Notes under the pieces: generated by a model | The model's input: the letters and a program-made list of their open reading frames with translations, nothing else | The model's database searches: none | Told to the model about the DNA's origin: nothing | DNA from: JABDMH01 sp965222645 | Lineage (GTDB): Bacteria; Bacteroidota; Bacteroidia; Chitinophagales; Saprospiraceae | DNA: 64,000 bases | Reading direction: 5' to 3' | NCBI GenBank assembly: GCA_965222645.1 | Contig: OZ244968.1 | Span: 186,001 to 250,000 of the forward strand | Position numbers and translations under genes: made by a program | In this document: in pieces, positions 53,417 through 60,603 of the stretch | How the letters are laid out: the number at the start of each line of letters is the position of its first letter | Position numbering within the stretch: position 1 is the first letter of the stretch

Positions 53417-54532
53417 ATGAAAAAAATAGAAAGATTAAAAATGATCCTTGCTGATGCGAAATCAGCTAACCGGCCATTGACGACGGAAGAGGCCAAAGAA
53501 TGGGATCACCTCATTGGCGAGGTGAGAAAAGATCAAGAGTTGAGGCAAATGGAGGCTGAAATTCGGGATGGCACATTGACGTCTGTATATTCACAGAGAA
53601 AGGAAAATTACTTCCTAGCTGATGTGGTGAGGTCTTTAAAGTTCGGTCGTGAGGCCAAGGGCATTCCTGATGAAGTCAGGGCCGTAACATCATCTTCAGG
53701 ATCGGCAGCTATACAAGATCCACATGTGGTGGATGAACTAATTTTTAAGCTCCAGGCCAACAGTCAACTAGCCGAGGCGGGGGCAGATTTTCGACCAATC
53801 GCTAATCACATGCAAATGGCGAAAGTGTCTGAATATCCGAGCTATCATTGGCAGGCCAATGAGGGGGACGAAATACCGGTTGATGCTGCATTAAGCATCA
53901 CTAGCAAAAAATGGGATCTCAAGGATCTGGCTATTCGGGTACGTGTTAGTAATCAATATCTACTGGATTCCGGTGAGAGGGGGCGAAAGCTAATTGAACA
54001 ATCAATGGTTCGCCAGATCAATCAGGCAGTTGCTCAAGCTGTATTCACGGGTAGTGATACTAGCGGCGAGCCCGGCGGCATTGAAACCTTTACAAACCTG
54101 CAGACTGTGGACATAAGTCCAGATGCCGCTATGACGGATTGGACTCAAATAATCGAGGCTTGCCGATTATTGAGCGCTGCCAATGTTCCGATCGACAAAA
54201 TAGCAGCTTTCTTTTCACCAACGGGGTGGGCACAGTTGGCATCTTTTGCAGACACCACTGGCCAGCCGTTAAATAAACCAGCTTTAGTTGAGCCGGTGCG
54301 TTTTTTCAATCCGACAACTTTGGTGCTTGAAACCTACGACACGAATACGACCACCAAAATGTTTTTGGGGGATTTCAGTAGGTTGATTGTAGGATTCCAA
54401 GGTTTGTTCAGCATCACCCTGGACCAGTCACGGGCATCACATCTCGAAACTGAATTTATGGTGCACATGCGAATGGATGTACAAGCCACACATGAAAACA
54501 ACTTCGCTCAAATTACCGGTATTCTTATATGA
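53417..54532 (+). CDS. HK97-fold phage major capsid protein
   Basis: 371 aa. A charged helical N-terminus (residues 1-90) looks like the delta/scaffolding domain. The Phage_capsid core follows, with VDELIFKLQANSQLAEAGADF, YPSYHWQANEGDEIP, KKWDLKDLAIRVRVSNQYL (the typical strand region) and the C-terminal LVEPVRFFNPTTL...MFLGDFSRLIVGFQG...FAQITGIL. Length is typical. The capsid gene stands without portal, large terminase, protease or tail genes. Maturation and DNA packaging must therefore use helper-phage proteins or not require them. Encapsulin is unlikely because of the delta domain and the neighbouring terminase-like genes. Confidence 0.85.
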   Translation: MKKIERLKMILADAKSANRPLTTEEAKEWDHLIGEVRKDQELRQMEAEIRDGTLTSVYSQRKENYFLADVVRSLKFGREAKGIPDEVRAVTSSSGSAAIQDPHVVDELIFKLQANSQLAEAGADFRPIANHMQMAKVSEYPSYHWQANEGDEIPVDAALSITSKKWDLKDLAIRVRVSNQYLLDSGERGRKLIEQSMVRQINQAVAQAVFTGSDTSGEPGGIETFTNLQTVDISPDAAMTDWTQIIEACRLLSAANVPIDKIAAFFSPTGWAQLASFADTTGQPLNKPALVEPVRFFNPTTLVLETYDTNTTTKMFLGDFSRLIVGFQGLFSITLDQSRASHLETEFMVHMRMDVQATHENNFAQITGILI

Positions 54533-54625
54533 GTTTGACGGAGCGTAGAAAGAGAAGATTTGTTAGCAGGTTCTGGGGGCTTACACCCGGTGTGCGAAAA
54601 AAAGATTGTTGTATAAGATTCCATT

Positions 54626-54664
54626 GGTCAGGGGTTGCACGTTTCAACCCCTGGCCTATCTTTT
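54626..54664 (+). terminator. Terminator-like hairpin after the capsid gene
   Basis: The 12-bp stem GGTCAGGGGTTG with CAACCCCTGGCC (one T-G pair) encloses a 7-nt loop and is followed by TATCTTTTC. A 54-codon frame (54529-54693) that overlaps the capsid stop by ATGA crosses the hairpin and is probably spurious. Confidence 0.6.
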
Positions 54665-54737
54665 CACTAGAGGGGGGTGGGTTCAGTTTCTAGGTATGGC
54701 CTCTCCAGAACTGCGTTTTTAGACCTCTGAGAAAAAA

Positions 54738-55100
54738 ATGAGAAAATTGAAGAATTCCACATTCCTAACAGAAGATGCCGAAGCCCTTTTTGAGGAGTTT
54801 ATAGCATTGATCCCCAACCTTCGAGAAGAGGAATTACCCACCTTGCGCCTGGGTTGCCAATACCTAGCCGACTTTAATCGAATCAACAAAATGGATCTCG
54901 ACTTTACGCAAAAAGATCGGGATACGTATCGACTAAATCCATTGCTGCGGTACAAAAAGACCTGCTTTGATGCCTGGCTGGTGGTTGCCAAGAGGTATGG
55001 TTTAGATTATCACAAAAAACTCAACCGGGTAAAGCGTAAAACACCTCTGTCGGACCAATTAACCCCCCTTAGAGGAGTGAAGCTGGCATCAGAAAAGTGA
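54738..55100 (+). CDS. P27-like phage terminase small subunit
   Basis: 120 aa. It resembles P27-family small terminases: LTEDAEALFEEFIALIPNLREEELPTLRLGCQYL (helical entry), the NPLLRYKK motif, and a C-terminal AKRYGLDYHKKLNRVKRK like the usual LGLTPssR end. Small terminases select the DNA to be packaged. In satellites such as PICIs an own TerS redirects the helper's packaging. It follows the terminator after the capsid gene, so it may have a separate promoter. It overlaps the next frame by 4 bp (GTGA). Confidence 0.6.
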   Translation: MRKLKNSTFLTEDAEALFEEFIALIPNLREEELPTLRLGCQYLADFNRINKMDLDFTQKDRDTYRLNPLLRYKKTCFDAWLVVAKRYGLDYHKKLNRVKRKTPLSDQLTPLRGVKLASEK

Positions 55101-55426
55101 GGAAGAATTGGCGGCCATATATATCTTCACCTACTCTGAGGAACTCCGAGACGGTCACCCCAGGCTTAGATTACCATTATCTAGCTGAGTTTAATCGCGT
55201 TTCTCGCACGGCTCCGAATCTCACCAAACAAGATAGGTATCATCCATTGGTAGACCTATGGTTGTTATCGAGTTGGCAAAAATTAGAGGAACGAAGTACT
55301 TCAGCTGAATCAGAAGGAGCGGCACTAGGGTTCTTTTATCTTATGACACCATATTCACCAATTCCGGCCCACCAATCTTTTGCACAACATTTTGAATACT
55401 TTCACCTATTTCAAAGGTTTGTTTAA
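55097..55426 (+). CDS. Second TerS-like frame, possibly truncated
   Basis: 109 aa from GTG 55097, coupled to the preceding gene by a 4-bp overlap. LDYHYLAEFNRVSRTAPNLTKQDRYHPL resembles the first protein's CQYLADFNRINKMDLDFTQKDRDTYRLNPL, so it looks like a diverged partial copy. The NP motif and final basic helix are missing. The last 86 bp overlap the antisense gene at 55341. It may be a functional short partner or a decaying duplicate. Confidence 0.4.
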   Translation: MRKNWRPYISSPTLRNSETVTPGLDYHYLAEFNRVSRTAPNLTKQDRYHPLVDLWLLSSWQKLEERSTSAESEGAALGFFYLMTPYSPIPAHQSFAQHFEYFHLFQRFV

Positions 55427-56186
55427 ATTCATGTGCAACCTCGACCCCTGAATAATACACTTCTACATGAATAGGGTCTACATTGTGAACAAAGGAGAAA
55501 CTGTCTCGATTACTTTTGGACACTGATCTGTGCATATTTTGGGGTTCTGTTCTCTCCGATGGTTCTGGTCTGAATGTTATCTTGTTGATTTGAAGCATCA
55601 GATCTGGAACATGAATATTAATAATGTACCTCGTGCCCCCTTCAACTGAAGTAAAACTTGATCTAGATAAATTAATATTAGGGGCACAGAAATTTGCATT
55701 TTCAGGATTCCGTAATAATACTTTAGTTTTATCTCTAATGATTGTTCTGGCAATTGCTGTGAGATCAGGGCTATCCCTGGCACCAGTGACCTCAATAAAT
55801 TTGTGCAGTAGCTCCAAATCACGTGCAGTCTCTAAATGCTTAATCTGTAATTTCATTTGCTTAGCCATCTCTTCTTGAGCCTTGGTGGAAAGCTGCATCT
55901 CTTCTTGAGTTTGCTTCAGGTCTTTCCTTTGAATCCAGAGAGCAGCAACCACACCGGCGAAAGCCAATCCAGAGAATAACGAGGTTAATGCCCCAAAGGA
56001 ATCTCCCCAGTTGGCATTGTCTTCATGGGCAAAAAAGTACCCATATAAAACAAAAAGAACGATTATTACGATGGTGGATAAAACCAAGATTGCCCAAGGG
56101 CTATCCCTAAGGCTATCCCAAATTGCTTTTGGTCGAGTCACAATTTTCAGGATTTTAAAATGATGTAGAGAAGAAAAGGGATACAT
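55341..56186 (-). CDS. Membrane protein with coiled coil, element cargo
   Basis: 281 aa. Two hydrophobic helices (WAILVLSTIVIIVLFVLYGYF, about 30-50; FGALTSLFSGLAFAGVVAALWI, about 63-84) are followed by a coiled coil (LKQTQEEMQLSTKAQEEMAKQ, about 88-118). A soluble C-terminal domain of about 150 residues follows. It is the only antisense gene of the element and sits at the att end, the usual place for accessory genes. Similar two-helix/coiled-coil proteins are common in phage and defence islands, but no function is established. Confidence 0.7.
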   Translation of the reverse strand: MYPFSSLHHFKILKIVTRPKAIWDSLRDSPWAILVLSTIVIIVLFVLYGYFFAHEDNANWGDSFGALTSLFSGLAFAGVVAALWIQRKDLKQTQEEMQLSTKAQEEMAKQMKLQIKHLETARDLELLHKFIEVTGARDSPDLTAIARTIIRDKTKVLLRNPENANFCAPNINLSRSSFTSVEGGTRYIINIHVPDLMLQINKITFRPEPSERTEPQNMHRSVSKSNRDSFSFVHNVDPIHVEVYYSGVEVAHEFKQTFEIGESIQNVVQKIGGPELVNMVS

Positions 56187-56255
56187 CTGAGCTTATTCTT
56201 ATGAACAAAATTCTCTAAGGTGTTACTGATCACATAAAGGATTCGTTCATTTACC

Positions 56256-56274
56256 GTCACTCATTAGTCACTGA
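56256..56274. promoter_or_regulatory. Right pair of GTCACT motifs (putative integrase arm sites)
   Basis: GTCACT at 56256-56261 and GTCACTGA at 56267-56274, 11 bp apart. This mirrors the pair inside attL (47683 and 47694). It lies 56-74 bp inside the right att core. Confidence 0.5.
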
Positions 56275-56329
56275 AGCCTTATATATTCTTTGTAATAATT
56301 TGATTATCAAGATTTTACAAAAATTCAAA

Positions 56330-56344
56330 TGTACCCGGAGCGGG
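56330..56344. repeat. attR core within tRNA-Leu 3' end
   Basis: TGTACCCGGAGCGGG. It covers the tRNA 3' terminus on the minus strand and is identical to 47553-47567. The tRNA stays intact on this side. Confidence 0.85.
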
Positions 56345-56416
56345 AATCGAACCCGCACGGCCTCAACGGCCACAGGATTTTAAGTCCTGCGTGTCTACCA
56401 ATTCCACCACCCGGGC
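56332..56416 (-). tRNA. tRNA-Leu (anticodon TAA)
   Basis: An 85-nt class II cloverleaf on the minus strand. The acceptor GCCCGGG pairs with TCCGGGT (two G-T pairs) and the discriminator is A. The anticodon stem-loop CAGGACTTAAAATCCTG carries TAA. A long variable arm and the T-arm GCGGGTTCGATTCCCGC follow. CCA is not encoded. Its 3' end is the integration target of the satellite-like element. Confidence 0.96.
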
Positions 56417-56500
56417 TTAGATTTATCAAAGTCCTAATAATCAAGGTCTTTGAGGATGATGTCGTTCAAACAAGCAACCCGATTACACAGTTGCCTTTTC

Positions 56501-56689
56501 TCAGTTATGAGAGAACTTTTGTAATTTGTATTTGGCTTTCAGAATCTCAGTTCGTCGTTCCACAGAGGGTTTTGTATAATGTTTTCGGGTTCTAAGTTGG
56601 TTCATCAGACGTGTACGCCGATGCTTTTGTTTATACCTTTTTAAAGCACGATCAATGCTTTCACCCTCTTTTACATTGATAACAATCAT
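56501..56689 (-). CDS. rpsU: 30S ribosomal protein bS21
   Basis: 62 aa from ATG 56689. It begins MIVINVKEGESIDRALKRYK, the family's standard start; nine extra codons up to an ATG at 56716 are not conserved. The basic helix RRTRLMNQLRTRKHYTKPS matches bS21. It is a small late-assembly protein near the 16S 3' end. Confidence 0.95.
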   Translation of the reverse strand: MIVINVKEGESIDRALKRYKQKHRRTRLMNQLRTRKHYTKPSVERRTEILKAKYKLQKFSHN

Positions 56690-56788
56690 AACTGTCTTAA
56701 AAATTTTGGCCCCCAAAGTTAAGCTTTTGCTGGATTGATATGCAAGAATCTTCCCTATTATGGCCTCATTTCATTTGCGTCCGTATCA

Positions 56789-57406
56789 TCACCTCCATAG
56801 AATTCTTGCCAATTGAAAGATCGCCAGGGAAAGGAATACGATTCCTAAAAATCTGTTGGTGTATTTCACGACACTGCTCATGCGATTGAAGATGTAGTCG
56901 GCCATCTTTACATAAAGTATGAAGACGGCCAGTGCACCCAAGGCAGAACCGAGAGAAAGGAGGAAGATCTCAGTGAGCGAATGCATGTCATAACCCCACC
57001 CCTTTAACCATAGTGCGATGACTATCCAGGTGGGAATGATCAGCATGTTCATTGCTGCCACACCGAGACCATATCCAAAATGTCTGCTGTCTCCACTGCT
57101 TTCGACTCTCACCATGGGCTTTGGTTTCTTAAGCAGATAAAGCAATCCCAGCGATAGGAAAACAACCACTCCTACCCAATTGATGGTTGTGGTAATCGCA
57201 GCATTTTTGATAATGATATCAATAAAGTAGACCGCAATAAATGCATAAACCAGCTGTATAATAGAAGCACCCAGCGCAACCATTACACCCGGTCGGGCTC
57301 CCTTTCTAATGGTCCTGTTTGCAACGGCAAGATTGATGAGACCTGGAGTAATTGCACCAAGCGCACTTAAGATTACACCGAGCAATAATAATTGGACACT
57401 GTTCAA
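56789..57406 (-). CDS. LysE family transporter
   Basis: 205 aa inner-membrane protein with about six hydrophobic helices. Residues 10-40 (GVILSALGAITPGLINLAVANR) match the LysE/RhtB signature (PGP-like region), and a basic linker KKPKPMVRVESSGDSRHFG separates the two halves. These exporters usually move amino acids out of the cell. The substrate is unknown. Confidence 0.85.
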   Translation of the reverse strand: MNSVQLLLLGVILSALGAITPGLINLAVANRTIRKGARPGVMVALGASIIQLVYAFIAVYFIDIIIKNAAITTTINWVGVVVFLSLGLLYLLKKPKPMVRVESSGDSRHFGYGLGVAAMNMLIIPTWIVIALWLKGWGYDMHSLTEIFLLSLGSALGALAVFILYVKMADYIFNRMSSVVKYTNRFLGIVFLSLAIFQLARILWR

Positions 57407-57419
57407 AATAAAAATAGAT

Positions 57420-58250
57420 TCAAAGTTCCCTCACCCAAATATTTCTGAATCTCACTGGATTCCCGTGGTCTTGTAGAAGCAGGGGTAACTTTTCCGGATG
57501 ACTGAAGTAATAGGGCTCTCCAATGTAGACACAGGGTCCGGATAAAATAGAGTGATTCTGAATCAACACACCATTATGGAATGCTGTAATTGATGCCGGA
57601 CTCTGTACCGAACCATCTGCTTTAAACTTCGGTGCATTAAAAATGATATCGTACGCCTGCCACTCTCCGGGGGGTCTTGCAGCATTTACAAGAGGAATAT
57701 GCTGCTTATACATGGCTCCCGCCTGACCATTAGGATATGTTTCATTTTCGTAAGAATTCAAAATTTGAATCTCATAAAGCCCCATTAAAAACACGCCGCT
57801 ATTGCTATAGCCCTGGTCTTTTTTACCGGGATCAACAGGGGCCAACCATTCGATGTGGAGCTGGATGTCACCAAAAGATCTGTTGGTCTCGAGCGCACCT
57901 TTGCCGGGGGCCACGATCATATGTCCATCCTTCACCTGCCACTGGGGAGGAGTGTTTTCTTCCGGGTGATTAATTTTCCAGTTCAGGACAGATTCACATT
58001 CATCAGTTCGTACTCCGTAGTCATACTTGGGAGTATGCCACTCTGCCAGATCTGTGCCATCAAACAGAACAATAGCATCTGATGGTGGTCTGTCACCAAA
58101 CCCGGGAGTGACCTTAGGAGGTATGGGTTCCCATTGCTCCGTATCTTTCCAGGGTTCTGAATCTCTCATTTTAGACAAATCGAGCTTCATAGGTTGAGCG
58201 GTGCAGCATAGGCATAGAGACCAGAAAAGCAGGGAGCATAATAGCTTCAT
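57420..58250 (-). CDS. DUF1080 (3-keto-disaccharide hydrolase-like) secreted protein
   Basis: 276 aa from ATG 58250, which gives a signal peptide (MKLLCSLLFWSLCLCCTAQ). The frame stays open 83 codons further upstream without any export or domain feature. The DUF1080 concanavalin-like fold shows IVLFDGTDLAEWHTP, WQVKDGHMIVAPGKGALETN, HIEWLAP, NSGVFLMGLYEIQILNSYEN and a final VRFRNIWVREL. The family includes 3-keto-glucoside hydrolases. It lies 13 bp before lysE, likely co-transcribed. Confidence 0.88.
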   Translation of the reverse strand: MKLLCSLLFWSLCLCCTAQPMKLDLSKMRDSEPWKDTEQWEPIPPKVTPGFGDRPPSDAIVLFDGTDLAEWHTPKYDYGVRTDECESVLNWKINHPEENTPPQWQVKDGHMIVAPGKGALETNRSFGDIQLHIEWLAPVDPGKKDQGYSNSGVFLMGLYEIQILNSYENETYPNGQAGAMYKQHIPLVNAARPPGEWQAYDIIFNAPKFKADGSVQSPASITAFHNGVLIQNHSILSGPCVYIGEPYYFSHPEKLPLLLQDHGNPVRFRNIWVREL

Positions 58251-58656
58251 CAGATGTTGCAATTTTGATACATCACAAGGTACATAATGCCGGGTAGAAT
58301 AACATGAAACGAAGGTCTCCCCATAGGAGTTAGTCGGATGCTGAGCATAACCAACTTGATATCGTAAGGTCAATAGGATTGGTTTTCGAAATTGAGCTTG
58401 GATCATGTGCCGTTGTTTTGATGCTTCCTTTGGTCTGAACACAACGGGCAGAAATGGGAAAGAGTACTTAACCCTGGCAGCATTCGATGTGATGATCATT
58501 GCTTAAAAGAGCATGAGACAGAAATTATGACTCGTAGTTGCGTGCAGCACGGTTCTTCCTAATCGGATTAAAGTAAATCTCATATTTTCTAAATTTATGT
58601 ATCACATTCTGATAAATTAGGAATAGCATCATGATAATTTCTTATCAATAGAGAGA
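58251..58656. other. 406-bp divergent intergenic region
   Basis: Lies between the DUF1080 gene and the DUF6702-like gene. It contains the non-conserved 5' extension of the DUF1080 frame. I see no RNA gene or terminator. An AT-rich stretch around 58570-58650 may contain the promoter of the downstream gene. Confidence 0.4.
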
Positions 58657-59138
58657 ATGAATCCAGTTTTTCTCCTGATAATGACTCTTTATGTCTTCTT
58701 GCCGCAGCATGCGATCTATGTGTCGACCTGCGAAATTAAGATTGAAAATGATCTGGAGTGGCACGGGGTGATTAATGTGTTTTATGATGACCTGGAAGAT
58801 GGAATCCTCAACCAAACAGGGAGAAGACCAAATCTGTCCATCTCCACATTTGCCAACTATAAGACGGAAATCGAAAATTATTTATCCATCATTTTTTGAT
58901 TTTGCACAATGGCAAGAATTTATCCTATCGACTGAGCTCGCTGGATTGGAGAAATGATGTGATCAAGGTAGGATTAGTTGGCCAGCAAAAGTGGCCTAAT
59001 AAGCAAATAAAAATCACTAACGATTTACTATTCGAAATTTTCGAGACTCAAAAAAATATAGTGACTATTCTCACCGGCGGTGATACGGAAATAATGTATT
59101 TCAGAAAAGGTGTTGAAACTTATCCCTTTTCATTTTAA
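58657..59138 (+). pseudogene. DUF6702-like secreted protein with a -1 frameshift in a T-run
   Basis: The first frame (58657-58899) has a signal peptide (NPVFLLIMTLYVFLPQHA) and YVSTCEIKIENDLEWHGVINVFYDDLE, the usual N-terminal half of DUF6702-like proteins. It ends with TGA just after IENYLSIIF. The frame from 58896 continues ILHNGKNLSYRLSSLDWRNDVIKVG to TNDLLFEIFETQKNIVTIL, the expected C-terminal half. The break lies at T6 (58892-58897), and one extra T would join both frames seamlessly. It is a sequencing error, a recent mutation or slippage-prone expression. Confidence 0.75.
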
Positions 59139-59192
59139 TTAAATCTGAGATAAATTACAAATTGCTGTATTACCAGCCCGGGTGATATGGTC

Positions 59193-60512
59193 CTATTGGC
59201 CGGTTTTCTCAAATAAATCCACCATGATCTGGGTTGTCACTTTAACTCCGGTCTCGATTGACTTTTCAGGATCGGGATAATAAAATGGAGAATGGAGCGC
59301 GGGTAAGCTTTCACCTTTTTTTGCAGCTGTAATGAGATCTTTAGGCACTGTGCCGAGCCAGTACAGGACTGTAGGTACATCCTCTTTTGTTTGTCCATAT
59401 CTCGCAAAATCTTCTGCGACCATTTGCGGCGGGGCATACACTACCTGTTCTTCACCGATCATCTTTTGAGCGGAGACCGTCATTTTATCAACAAGATCGG
59501 GATCGTTGTAATTGGGGTCCGTAGTCACATCCGGGATCTCCACTTGTGGGTAATTTTTTTCAGGGAGACCTGCAGTTACCCCAATTCCCCTGGCAATCTC
59601 TTTTATTCGTTTATGAATTGTTTTTCTCACTTCATCCTTAAATGTGCGGAGGGTGATTTGAAGAGTCACTTCATCGGGAATAATATTGTGTTTCGTACCA
59701 CCGTGAATTGCTCCGACCGTCAAAACTGCGGACTCAATTGGATCTACATTTCTGCTTACAACTGTTTGGAGCTCCATGACCATTAAAGATGCCAGTACCA
59801 CGGGGTCAATCGATTTATGAGGTGATGCACCGTGGGCGCCGCGACCAAATATCTTTATATCAATACTTTCTGCCCTAGCCATGGTATATCCCTTGCCAAA
59901 ACCCACCTGGCCAGCAGGAATATCAGGACTGGAATGGAGCCCTATGCCAAAATCAGGTATTGGGAATTTTTCATATAAACCGGCATCGAGCATCAATTTA
60001 GAACCTGCTCCAATTTCCTCCGCAGGCTGTCCAATAAAAAGGGCAGTTCCGCTCCATTGGTCTTTCATTTCGATCAAAGCCTGTGCAGTGCCAAGCCATA
60101 CAGTCATATGCATGTCGTGCCCACAAGCATGCATAGTTTGATTTTCAATACCCTCAGCATTTAGCATTTTATGGTTGCTGGAATATGGAAGCTGAGTTTT
60201 TTCGATCACTGGAAGACCATCCATATCGGTACGATACAAAACGGTTGGACCATCGCCGTTCTTCAAAATGCAGACTATACCATAGCCGCCGAAATTCTCC
60301 GTCACTTCAAAACCGATTTTTCTCATTTCTTTTGCAAGCAAGGCAGATGTTTCTTTCTCGTAAAGTGACAATTCGGGTCGCATATGCAACTCCTTATAAA
60401 AATCGATCAGCTCGTCGATGTGGGTATTCACATAGCTACTTATCCACAGAGTGGACGAAGGATTCGGATTGGAAACAAAAAGTAAAAGGACCAGGCTTAA
60501 TAACACTTTCAT
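59193..60512 (-). CDS. M20 family amidohydrolase (IAA-amino acid hydrolase-like)
   Basis: 439 aa from ATG 60512 with a signal peptide (MKVLLSLVLLLFVSNPNPSS); an ATG at 60530 adds six residues. M20D motifs are present: FYKELHMRPELSLYEKETS, YRTDMDGLPVIE, MHACGHDMHMTVWLGTA (metal ligands), GQPAEEIGAGSKLMLDAG and a late MVAEDFARYGQ. These enzymes cleave N-acyl amino acids. Export suggests a periplasmic role. It could complement the D-aminoacylase at 20 kb. Confidence 0.92.
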   Translation of the reverse strand: MKVLLSLVLLLFVSNPNPSSTLWISSYVNTHIDELIDFYKELHMRPELSLYEKETSALLAKEMRKIGFEVTENFGGYGIVCILKNGDGPTVLYRTDMDGLPVIEKTQLPYSSNHKMLNAEGIENQTMHACGHDMHMTVWLGTAQALIEMKDQWSGTALFIGQPAEEIGAGSKLMLDAGLYEKFPIPDFGIGLHSSPDIPAGQVGFGKGYTMARAESIDIKIFGRGAHGASPHKSIDPVVLASLMVMELQTVVSRNVDPIESAVLTVGAIHGGTKHNIIPDEVTLQITLRTFKDEVRKTIHKRIKEIARGIGVTAGLPEKNYPQVEIPDVTTDPNYNDPDLVDKMTVSAQKMIGEEQVVYAPPQMVAEDFARYGQTKEDVPTVLYWLGTVPKDLITAAKKGESLPALHSPFYYPDPEKSIETGVKVTTQIMVDLFEKTGQ

Positions 60513-60603
60513 AATTAATATATGCAGCAATAAAAATCATTAAATTAAGAAAAGTTAAGGGCCCATAATTAAGTTGTTGGCAGAAAACTTTTCGCCGAAT
60601 ACA

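Larger units (their letters stand above)
47553..56344 (+). mobile_element. 8.8-kb integrated phage-satellite-like element at tRNA-Leu
   Basis: Bounded by a 15-bp direct repeat TGTACCCGGAGCGGG at 47553-47567 and 56330-56344. The right copy is the 3' end of tRNA-Leu. Plus-strand genes in order: integrase, a coiled-coil protein, an excisionase-like HTH, an SF3-type primase-helicase, a VirE_N/PriCT primase, two unknowns, an HK97 major capsid protein and P27-like small terminase candidate(s). An antisense membrane protein closes it. No large terminase, portal, protease or tail genes are visible. This composition fits a capsid-encoding, helper-dependent satellite. Boundaries are strong; the satellite interpretation is inference. 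Confidence 0.85.

Noticed and set aside
53417..54532. Encapsulin instead of phage capsid
   Set aside because: It has a delta-like N-terminal domain, is followed by TerS-like genes and sits in an integrase/primase island. No cargo enzyme is adjacent.
54529..54693. 54-codon frame overlapping the capsid stop by ATGA
   Set aside because: It runs through a strong terminator-like hairpin and has no family signature. The overlap alone is weak evidence.
47553..56344. Integrative conjugative element
   Set aside because: No relaxase, coupling protein or transfer genes. The capsid and TerS-like genes point to a phage satellite instead.
58251..58499. 83-codon N-terminal extension of the DUF1080 gene
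   Set aside because: The extension would bury the clear signal peptide that starts at 58250 and has no recognisable feature.
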